Below are positions 24,515-31,604 of a stretch of DNA of 64,000 nucleotides, one piece after another (within the stretch, counting starts at the first letter, position 1; each line of letters starts with the position of its first letter). Source of the DNA: JAXMHQ01 sp046346665 (GTDB taxonomy: Bacteria; Verrucomicrobiota; Verrucomicrobiia; Limisphaerales; JAXMHQ01); NCBI GenBank assembly GCA_046346665.1, contig JAXMHQ010000005.1, forward strand, positions 1 to 64,000. Direction: 5' to 3'. The position numbers and the translations under genes are program-made. The notes under the pieces were generated by a model that saw only the letters and a list, made by a program, of their open reading frames with translations, ran no database searches and had not been told where the DNA came from.

Positions 24515-25998
24515 ACAACTTGATTCCATTGAATCTGCTCAAACGCAAGGCGCCCTCCGCCGTCCTCGGCCTCACGCTCGAAGGCGGCCGCCTCGAAGGC
24601 GCCGTCGTCCGCCGCTCCAACGGCTCCCTCGAAGTCACCCAGTCGTTCTCCACCCCCCTCTCCCTCGACCCGCTCACCAACGACATCGAACTCGTCGGCC
24701 GCGAAATCCTGAACCACCTCGAATCCGCCGGCATCCGGGAACGCCATTGCGTCGCCGGCGTGCCGCTCAAATGGATTCTCGCCGCCCACACCGCTCTCCC
24801 GTCCATCCCCGAAGCCGACATCCCCGGCTTCCTCGCCATCGAAGCCGAACGCGGTTTTCCCACCGACCCCGAAACGCTGCGCGTCGCAACCTCGCGGCTG
24901 TCGGCTTCCTCGGGAGAACGCTACGCGACGTTCATCGGCGTTCCCCGGAGCCAGCTCGACCGGCTGGAACAGGTGCTGCGCGCCGCGAAACTCAAGCCGC
25001 TCAGCCTGTCGCTCGCCATCGCCGCCCTCCAGCCCGCCGCCGGATCCGAATCCGCCGGCACCGTCGCCCTCGGCGTCGGCCAAAACCAGGTGGACCTCCA
25101 AATCACCGCCGGCGGCGGTGTCGCCGCCCTGCGCGCCCTCGAAGGCGCCCTCACCACCGAATCCGGCGACCGCGTCCCCGACACCGATTTCATCGTGCGC
25201 GAAGCCCGCATCACGCTGGGCCAGCTCCCGCCCGCGCTCCGCAATTCGCTCAACCGCGTTCGCGTCTTCGGCAGCCGCGACATGGCCCGCCGCCTCGCCG
25301 AAGACATCCGCGCCCGCATGGAACGCGCCGGGCTCACGGTCGAATCCGTCGAAGCCGCCGACTCCGAATCGGCGCCAGGCCTGCTCCCGAAGGACGCCCC
25401 GCTCTCGCCCGCGCTCGGTCTCGCGGCGCGGTTTTTGTCGGGCCAGCCCGCCGCGTTCGAATTCCTCGCCCCGCGCGTTTCGCAATGGCACCAGCTCACC
25501 TCGCGCTACGGAACCGGCCGCTGGCGCCAGGCCGGCGCCGCCGCCGCCGCGATCCTCGTTCTCGTCGCCGGCGCCTTTCTCGTCCAGCAATGGCAGCTCG
25601 CCCGGCTCCGCAGCCGCTGGTCGGGCATGGCCGCCAAAGTCCGCGAATTGAACGGGGTCCAGGACCAGATCCGGAAATACCAGCCCTGGTTCGACACGTC
25701 CTTCCGCTATCTCAACGTGCTCAAAAGCCTCACCGGCGCCTTCCCCGAGGACGGCTCCGTCACCACCAAAACCCTCGAAATCCGGGAAACGGCCGACAAC
25801 AACCGCGACGCGGCCGTCGCGACCGGCACGACCACCGTCACCTGCTCCGGCAACGCCGCCAGTTACGCCGCGTGGATCAAAACCGTCCACCAGGTCGGCG
25901 AAATTCCCGGCATCACCGATCTCTCCCAGCAAACCCGCGGCAAATCGCCCATGCAATTCACCCTCGAGTTCCACATGAACACCGGAGGCCGCCCGTGA
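24511..25998 (+). CDS. gspL: GspL/PilM-PilN-like assembly protein
   Basis: 495 residues. The first ~330 have the actin-like PilM/GspL fold (V-L-G-L-T-L-E-G-G-R-L-E-G-A-V at the start and V-A-L-G-V-G-Q-N-Q-V-D-L later). One membrane helix follows at about 341-361, then a periplasmic coiled coil and ferredoxin-like part similar to PilN. GspL links the GspE ATPase to GspM and the pseudopilus. ATG at 24511 overlaps gspK; gspM starts with GTG in a GTGA overlap at its end. In size and order it resembles a fused PilM-PilN as well as GspL. Confidence 0.85.
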   Translation: MNNLIPLNLLKRKAPSAVLGLTLEGGRLEGAVVRRSNGSLEVTQSFSTPLSLDPLTNDIELVGREILNHLESAGIRERHCVAGVPLKWILAAHTALPSIPEADIPGFLAIEAERGFPTDPETLRVATSRLSASSGERYATFIGVPRSQLDRLEQVLRAAKLKPLSLSLAIAALQPAAGSESAGTVALGVGQNQVDLQITAGGGVAALRALEGALTTESGDRVPDTDFIVREARITLGQLPPALRNSLNRVRVFGSRDMARRLAEDIRARMERAGLTVESVEAADSESAPGLLPKDAPLSPALGLAARFLSGQPAAFEFLAPRVSQWHQLTSRYGTGRWRQAGAAAAAILVLVAGAFLVQQWQLARLRSRWSGMAAKVRELNGVQDQIRKYQPWFDTSFRYLNVLKSLTGAFPEDGSVTTKTLEIRETADNNRDAAVATGTTTVTCSGNAASYAAWIKTVHQVGEIPGITDLSQQTRGKSPMQFTLEFHMNTGGRP

Positions 25999-26534
25999 AG
26001 TTGAAAATCGAAAACCGCCAGCAGCTGCTTATCGTGGTCACCCTGGCCTTGTTCGGACTTTTCATCGCCGACCGGATCCTGCTCGAACCGCTCTGGGGCG
26101 TGTGGAAGGATCGCTCCAAGGAAATCGCCCGGCTCCGGCTCCAGGTGTCGGAAGGCCGGTCGATCACCAACCGCGAATCCGTCATCCGGGGGCGCTGGAC
26201 CCAGATGCGCACCAACACGCTGCCGAACAACCAGTCGCTCGCCCAGGAACAGGTGCTCAACGCGCTCGTCAACTGGGCCCAGGAAAGCGGCGTCAGCATC
26301 AACGGCACCTCCCCGCAATGGCGCAACGACACCGAGGACTATCACACTCTCGGCTGCCACGTCGACGCCTCTGGCTCGCTCTGGGCGCTCAGCCGCTTCC
26401 TCTACAACGTCGAATTCGGCCCCATGGCCCTCAAGGTCGAATCCATCGACCTCACCTCGCACGACGCCAGCGGCCAGCAGTTGACCCTCGGCCTCCAGAT
26501 CAGCGGACTGGCCCTCACCTCCCGGAATCCATGA
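25995..26534 (+). CDS. gspM: GspM/PilO-like protein
   Basis: 179 residues starting at GTG 25995, which overlaps the gspL stop. One membrane helix near the start (about 10-25, L-L-I-V-V-T-L-A-L-F-G-L-F-I) is followed by a coiled coil and a C-terminal ferredoxin-like domain with A-L-S-R-F-L-Y-N-V-E and V-E-S-I-D-L-T-S, as in PilO and GspM. It pairs with GspL in the inner-membrane platform. A long in-frame extension upstream is the shadow of gspL and is not real. Confidence 0.82.
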   Translation: MKLKIENRQQLLIVVTLALFGLFIADRILLEPLWGVWKDRSKEIARLRLQVSEGRSITNRESVIRGRWTQMRTNTLPNNQSLAQEQVLNALVNWAQESGVSINGTSPQWRNDTEDYHTLGCHVDASGSLWALSRFLYNVEFGPMALKVESIDLTSHDASGQQLTLGLQISGLALTSRNP

Positions 26535-27253
26535 AATTGCCGACTCCATATTTGTCTGCCGCGCTGCTCGGCTTCGCCTGCCTCGCCGCAACGGCCGCAA
26601 CGGCGCCCGCCCAGAACCACGACGCCGCCAACACCCGCGATTTCTCCGCGTTCCGAATCATCAGCGACCGCAATATCTTCGACCCGAACCGCCGGCCCCG
26701 GATCGTCTCCGGCCCCGCGCCGAAAGTGGTCGACTCGTTTTCGCTCGTCGGAACGATGGATTACCAGAAGGGCGCGTTCGCCGTGTTCGACGGCAACAAC
26801 CAGGAATACCGGCGCGTGCTCGAAAAGGGCGGCAAAATCGACGGCTACACCGTCGCGGTCATTCAGCCCAACAAAGTCCGCCTCGTCTCCGGCACCAACG
26901 AACTCGAACTGAATGTCGGCACCCAGGTCCAGCGCTCGGAAAGCGGCGAATGGGCCGTGCGCGACGGCGACTCTTACGCCTCCTACTCCAGTGAAGGCGG
27001 CCGGTCCCAACGCTCATTCCGGCGATCCACCGGCGCCTATCGGCCGCGCGGCAGCTCTTCAACTGCCACCGCAACCTCCCCCGCCGGCGGCGCCGTCGAA
27101 ACGCCTCCGCCCGATGCCGCCATTGAAGCCGGTCCGCCTCCCGACGGCGCGCCCGGCGACCCCAACGATCCCGTCGCGCGCATGATGCGCCGCCGCCAGC
27201 AGGAAAACGGCGAGACCAACCCCGGCACCGACAACCCGAATTCCAATCCATGA
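26531..27253 (+). CDS. Periplasmic GspC/PilP-like connector
   Basis: 240 residues. A signal peptide ends A-P-A-Q (about 28). Then comes F-R-I-I-S-D-R-N-I-F-D-P-N-R-R-P, the segment typical of the GspC homology region and PilP, with a small beta domain (about 65-135: D-S-F-S-L-V-G-T-M-D-Y, A-F-A-V-F-D-G). The C-terminal third is disordered, rich in Ser, Gly and Pro. GspC/PilP proteins touch the N0 domain of the secretin and couple it to the inner-membrane complex. Here the protein lies between gspM and the first secretin gene, as pilP does in pilMNOPQ clusters. It overlaps both neighbours by four bases. Confidence 0.72.
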   Translation: MKLPTPYLSAALLGFACLAATAATAPAQNHDAANTRDFSAFRIISDRNIFDPNRRPRIVSGPAPKVVDSFSLVGTMDYQKGAFAVFDGNNQEYRRVLEKGGKIDGYTVAVIQPNKVRLVSGTNELELNVGTQVQRSESGEWAVRDGDSYASYSSEGGRSQRSFRRSTGAYRPRGSSSTATATSPAGGAVETPPPDAAIEAGPPPDGAPGDPNDPVARMMRRRQQENGETNPGTDNPNSNP

Positions 27254-28548
27254 AAACCGAACTCATCTCCCACGTTCCCGCACTCCGCGCCTGGTTCCTC
27301 GCGGCCGCGCTGGCCTGGACCCTTGCCGCACAGGCCCAGGAGACCCCGCCGCCCGCCCAGACCGCAACGCCGTCCGCCGAAGCGGCGATGCCGCCTGCCG
27401 AAGCCGCGGCCGGCACAAACGACCTCGCCGCGCCCCCCGCGGAAGACTCCGGCACGAACGGGTTGCGCCTCAATTTCCGCAACGCGCCCATCGATCTCGT
27501 GCTGAATTACCTCAGCGACGCGGCCGGCTTCATCATTGAGCTCGACACCACCGTCCGCGGCACGGTCAGCGTCATCAGCAGCCATCCCATGACCCGCGAC
27601 GAGGCCGTCGACCTGTTGAACTCGGTGCTGAACAAGAACGGCTACGCCGCCATCCGCAACGGGCGCACGCTCAAAATCATGGACAAGAGCAGCGCCAAGA
27701 CGAGCAACAGCCCGGTCAAAATCAGCAACGACCCCGACAGCATCCCGAACAACGATGAAATGGTCACCCAGATCATCCCGATCCGGTTCGTCGAAGCCGG
27801 ACAGCTCGTCACGGATCTCTCGCCGTTCGTCTCCTCCGGCGCCACGATCATCGCCAACCAGGCCGGCAATTCCATCATCATCACCGACACCCAGGCCAAC
27901 ATCCGCCACCTCGTCGAAATCATCAAAGCCATCGACTCCAGCGCGGAGGACGTCACCGAACTCCGTGTATTTCGGCTGCAGTATGCCGATCCGTCGGAAA
28001 TGGCCGCCCTGCTCATGAGCCTGTTCCCCGACCAAAACGGCAACAACGCCCAGGTCCCGATCCGGTTTGGCGGCAATCGCGGCGGGTTCGGCGGGGCGCG
28101 CGGCGGCGGGTTTCCGTTCTTCGGCGGCGGATTCGGCCAGGCCGCGGCGGGCACCGGCAATTCCCAGCAGGAACGAATCAAGAAACGCACCCAGGTCGTC
28201 GCCGTGGCCGACGCCCGCACCTCGTCGGTCGTCGTCACTGCCACGAAGGATCTCATGGAGCAGATCTCCGACATGATCAAAGACCTCGATTTCAAATCGA
28301 AAAAGGAATCCACCGTGCGGGTGTTTCACCTGAACAACGCGGACCCGCAGGAAATCCTGCCGATGTTGCAGGACATGTTCCAGGGGAACAACACCGCGAG
28401 CCGGAACCGGAACAGTTCCAGCCAGAACAGCGCGCTGATGAACCGCAACCAGACCTCGCAAAACAGCTCGAGCACCAGCGGCAACAACTCGGCCTTCGGC
28501 GGGTTCGGCGGCAACACCGGCAATCGCGGCACCGGCTTCGGCAACTAA
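27250..28548 (+). CDS. gspD: Secretin N-terminal half (N0-N1-N2 and first part of N3)
   Basis: 432 residues. A signal peptide ends A-A-Q-A-Q. The chain then has N0 (about 73-140: L-R-L-N-F-R-N-A-P-I-D-L-V), N1 (about 172-236: I-I-P-I-R-F-V-E-A-G), and N2 (about 240-352, with a Gly-rich insertion near 272-300). It ends with only the first strand and helix of N3 (V-R-V-F-H-L-N-N-A-D-P-Q-E-I-L, from 356). The last 50 residues are Asn/Ser/Gly-rich and no membrane secretin domain follows. The missing second part of N3 and the channel domain are encoded by the next gene. It would form the periplasmic ring system of the outer-membrane channel. Confidence 0.85.
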   Translation: MKTELISHVPALRAWFLAAALAWTLAAQAQETPPPAQTATPSAEAAMPPAEAAAGTNDLAAPPAEDSGTNGLRLNFRNAPIDLVLNYLSDAAGFIIELDTTVRGTVSVISSHPMTRDEAVDLLNSVLNKNGYAAIRNGRTLKIMDKSSAKTSNSPVKISNDPDSIPNNDEMVTQIIPIRFVEAGQLVTDLSPFVSSGATIIANQAGNSIIITDTQANIRHLVEIIKAIDSSAEDVTELRVFRLQYADPSEMAALLMSLFPDQNGNNAQVPIRFGGNRGGFGGARGGGFPFFGGGFGQAAAGTGNSQQERIKKRTQVVAVADARTSSVVVTATKDLMEQISDMIKDLDFKSKKESTVRVFHLNNADPQEILPMLQDMFQGNNTASRNRNSSSQNSALMNRNQTSQNSSSTSGNNSAFGGFGGNTGNRGTGFGN

Positions 28549-28574
28549 CCCCCGCCACTTTGAGGACAATCAAC

Positions 28575-29780
28575 ATGAACACTTCACACTGGAAACATTG
28601 GATCGGCACAGCGGCCCTCTGCTTCGGCCTCACCCTCGCCGCCCAGGCACAGCAACGACCCGGCGGCGGCGGATTCGGGGGCTTCGGCGGGTTCGGCGGG
28701 TTCGGCGGCGGCAACAACCAGAACCGCGGCAACTCCTCGTCCACCTACAATCCGAACGGCACCGTCGGCAGCGCCACCATCAGCGTCGACCCCGATTCCC
28801 ACAACGTCACCATCATCGCCGACGACGAAACGCTGAATTACATCAGCAAGGTAATCTCCGACCTTGACCGCCCGCAGCCGCAGGTATTGATCAAGGTGGT
28901 GTTCCTCGAAGTGCAGCACAACGACAGCCTGCAACTCGGGTTCGAAGGCGCCTACCGCGGCACCGCCGGCAGCACGACCAACAGCCTCGCCCAGATCTTC
29001 GGGCTCACCGGCCTTCAGAACGCCGGATCCAACGGCGTGTTTAATCCCTACGGCATCCCCACCCAGGCCTTCACCCCGGCGCCGCCCGGAGCCGGCGTCT
29101 ACCAGATTCTCGGCAGCGATTTCCAGGCAACACTCCGCGCCATCGCCACCGCCGGCAAGGTGGAACTGCTGTCCCGACCCTCCGTGCTCGCCCGCAACAA
29201 TCAGCCCGCTACGATTGTTGTCGGACAACAGGTCCCCCTCATCACCAACGTCCGCTACGACACGTTCGGCAACGCCATCAACTCCGTCACCTACCAGAAC
29301 GTCGGCATCATCCTCAAAGTCACCCCGTTCATCACCGGCGAGGGACTCGTCCAAATGATCGTCGCGCCGCAAACGTCCACCATCGATTCCAGCCAGTCGG
29401 TCACCATCTCCGCCGGCGTCACCGCCCCCATCATCGACATCCGCTCGGCCGACACCGTCGTCGTCACGCCCGACGGCCAGACCGTTGTCATCGGCGGCCT
29501 CATGCAAAACATCAAGGCCGCGTCCGACAGCAAAATTCCCATCCTTGGCGACATTCCCCTGCTCGGAAACCTGTTCAAGAGCAAATCCCGCAGCGGCAGC
29601 AAGGCCGAGTTGCTGATCTTCCTCACACCCCACGTCGTCACCAGCCCCGGACAGCTCGCGTCGGTGTCCACCGGCATGGAAGACCAGAGCCCGCTCATGC
29701 GGAAATCGTTCTCCGAGGAGGAACTCGACCGGTTCCTCGACCGCGTGCCCACGAAGAAACAGCCTCCGAAATCCAACTAA
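28575..29780 (+). CDS. gspD: Secretin C-terminal half (rest of N3 and channel domain)
   Basis: 401 residues from ATG 28575, preceded by GAGGA. It has its own signal peptide (ending A-A-Q-A-Q) and a Gly/Phe-rich stretch. It begins in the second half of an N3 domain (T-I-S-V-D-P-D-S-H-N-V-T-I-I-A-D-D) and continues into the secretin domain: Q-V-L-I-K-V-V-F-L-E-V, V-P-L-I-T-N-V-R-Y, D-G-Q-T-V-V-I-G-G-L and P-I-L-G-D-I-P-L-L-G-N-L-F. The S-domain-like tail ends with E-E-E-L-D-R-F-L. It supplies the outer-membrane pore. Together with the preceding gene it makes one complete secretin. Confidence 0.9.
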   Translation: MNTSHWKHWIGTAALCFGLTLAAQAQQRPGGGGFGGFGGFGGFGGGNNQNRGNSSSTYNPNGTVGSATISVDPDSHNVTIIADDETLNYISKVISDLDRPQPQVLIKVVFLEVQHNDSLQLGFEGAYRGTAGSTTNSLAQIFGLTGLQNAGSNGVFNPYGIPTQAFTPAPPGAGVYQILGSDFQATLRAIATAGKVELLSRPSVLARNNQPATIVVGQQVPLITNVRYDTFGNAINSVTYQNVGIILKVTPFITGEGLVQMIVAPQTSTIDSSQSVTISAGVTAPIIDIRSADTVVVTPDGQTVVIGGLMQNIKAASDSKIPILGDIPLLGNLFKSKSRSGSKAELLIFLTPHVVTSPGQLASVSTGMEDQSPLMRKSFSEEELDRFLDRVPTKKQPPKSN

Positions 29781-29786
29781 CCGGCC

Positions 29787-31346
29787 ATGCGCGCCAAATC
29801 GAACACCTGGGCAGCGTTTGGCTTGCTCGCCGGTATCTGGCTCCTCGTGGCCGCATGGCAGGCCGCGGAATACCAGAAGGTCAAGGAATCCGCCCGCACC
29901 GACCTGCGCAAAAGTTCCAAGGCCATCGCCAATACCGTCGGCGCCTTCCTGCGCGGATTGCAGTTTCGCGGCGCCGTCATCCCCGAACGCCTCGAACCCA
30001 CCCTCAACGAACTCGTCAACGGTTCCACCAACGAACTCGTCAAATCCGGCGAACTGGTCTCCATCGCCCTGCTCAATAACGCCGGCGACTTCCTCGCCTC
30101 CGCCGGACGCCCCATCGACCTCGACCAAAAAGACATCGTCCAGGAAGGCGAACGCTGGGGACGCCACACGGTCACCATGGTCTACCCCGTCGAAGGCGCC
30201 ACCGTTTCGCCCGAAGGCACCCCCAACGCCACCACCGTCGTCCTCCCCCCCTTCCGCGATTTCACCAACAACTCGCCCGAGGCCTTCCGGCGCGGATTCC
30301 CGAGGCGCGATGGGCGCGACCCCGGCCCGCCGCCGCCGCCCGGCGCCGAACCCGCTCCGCCGGGAACCAACGGATCCACCAACGCCATGGAGCCGCCGCC
30401 GCGCCCGCGCGAACCCGACTCCCGGCCGCACCGGCCGTTCTGGGCCCGCGGCCTCGACGAAGACGCCTACCAGGCCCTGATCAAAAAACGCGAACTCCAC
30501 GGGCTCGCCATCGTCATGTCCACCGACACCCTCGAAGCCGCCTGCGAACACGACATCTGGCAGCGCACGGTCATCCTCTTCTTCGCCGCCATCGCCGCCG
30601 TCGGCGCCGGCCTCGCCTGGCGCACCCTGGCCAAGTCCGCCGATCTCCAGATCCGCCTCGTCCGCGCCAGCGAACTCAATACGCATCTCAAGGAAATGAA
30701 CCTCGCCGCGGCCGGGCTCGCCCATGAAACCCGGAATCCGCTGAACATCATCCGCGGCCGCGCCCAGATGATCTCGCGCCTGCCCGACGCCCCCGACGAA
30801 ATCCGCACGCGCTCCCGCGAAATCATCGAGGAAACCGACAAGGTCACCGCGCAACTCAACGAGTTCATCAATTACTCACGCCCGCGCGAAATCCGGCCCA
30901 CCGCCGTCGCCCTCCACAGCCTCGTCGGCGAAGTCATCCGCGCGCTCAAATACGACATCGAGGAAAACAAAATCCAGGTCGAGATGAGCGGCGAACCCGT
31001 CCTGGTCGAAGCCGACGACCAGATGCTCCGCCAGGTCCTGTTCAACCTCGTCATCAACGCCATCCAGGCCACCGGCCCCGGCGGCAGTATCCAGGTCGTC
31101 AGCAACCGCCACGGCACGTCCGAAGCCGTCATCGAAGTCCGCGACGACGGCCCCGGCGTTCCCCCGGAACGGCGCCAGGAAATTTTCAAACCCTATTTCA
31201 CCACCCAGCAAAAAGGCACCGGCCTCGGCCTCGCCATCGTCCACCAGATCATCCAGGCCCACGGCTGGGAAATCGAATGCCGCGCCCACACCCCCAAAGG
31301 CGCCGTGTTCCGCATCACCCACCTCAAAATCGCCGGCCGCCGCTGA
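29787..31346 (+). CDS. Membrane sensor histidine kinase closing the secretion operon
   Basis: 519 residues. Two membrane helices (about 8-26 and 261-280) enclose a periplasmic sensor region of about 230 residues with a long Pro-rich insert. The kinase core has the H-box G-L-A-H-E-T-R-N-P-L-N with H313, N-box N-L-V-I-N-A-I-Q-A, G1 D-D-G-P-G-V-P and G2 G-T-G-L-G-L-A-I-V. The H-E-x-R-N-P-L form is usual in kinases that pair with NtrC-type regulators (AtoS/ZraS-like). Its gene starts six bases after the secretin, inside an operon with a sigma-54 promoter. A feedback loop on secretion genes is therefore plausible (inference). No response regulator gene lies next to it. Confidence 0.88.
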   Translation: MRAKSNTWAAFGLLAGIWLLVAAWQAAEYQKVKESARTDLRKSSKAIANTVGAFLRGLQFRGAVIPERLEPTLNELVNGSTNELVKSGELVSIALLNNAGDFLASAGRPIDLDQKDIVQEGERWGRHTVTMVYPVEGATVSPEGTPNATTVVLPPFRDFTNNSPEAFRRGFPRRDGRDPGPPPPPGAEPAPPGTNGSTNAMEPPPRPREPDSRPHRPFWARGLDEDAYQALIKKRELHGLAIVMSTDTLEAACEHDIWQRTVILFFAAIAAVGAGLAWRTLAKSADLQIRLVRASELNTHLKEMNLAAAGLAHETRNPLNIIRGRAQMISRLPDAPDEIRTRSREIIEETDKVTAQLNEFINYSRPREIRPTAVALHSLVGEVIRALKYDIEENKIQVEMSGEPVLVEADDQMLRQVLFNLVINAIQATGPGGSIQVVSNRHGTSEAVIEVRDDGPGVPPERRQEIFKPYFTTQQKGTGLGLAIVHQIIQAHGWEIECRAHTPKGAVFRITHLKIAGRR

Positions 31347-31364
31347 GGACCTTGACACGATTTC

Positions 31365-31529
31365 GGTGGGGCGAGACTCCGTCGAGCCCTGGCCTGTCGG
31401 TGAGGATTGTTGGATCAATGGATTTATGGATTATTGGATGGCTTCCGCGCGACTGTCTTCCCATTTATCCAGGAATCCAATAATCCAATAATCCAATTTT
31501 TCGAGGGCTCGACGGAGTCTCGCCCCACC
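31365..31529. repeat. Composite palindromic element, family A copy 1
   Basis: Perfect 26-bp inverted arms at 31365-31390 (GGTGGGGCGAGACTCCGTCG...) and 31504-31529. Inside are GGATTGTTGGAT-type units on the left and ATCCAATAATCC units on the right, around CGCGACTGTCTTCCCATTTA. It fills most of the 258-base gap between the kinase and mannosidase genes. A second copy lies at 52988-53145. Confidence 0.85.
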
Positions 31530-31604
31530 CGCTGGCAATCGCGTCAACCCCGATGAATTCCGCGATTGCAGTTCCGCCCGGCTCCGGGTGAAATAACCGC
31601 GCTC

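Noticed and set aside
24747..25994. Open frame in the gspL region that continues in frame into gspM
   Set aside because: It is Arg/Pro-rich shadow sequence of gspL; only the part from GTG 25995 is protein-like.
28584..30854. 756-codon open frame opposite the secretin and kinase genes
   Set aside because: Gly/Asp/Val-rich shadow of two well-supported genes.
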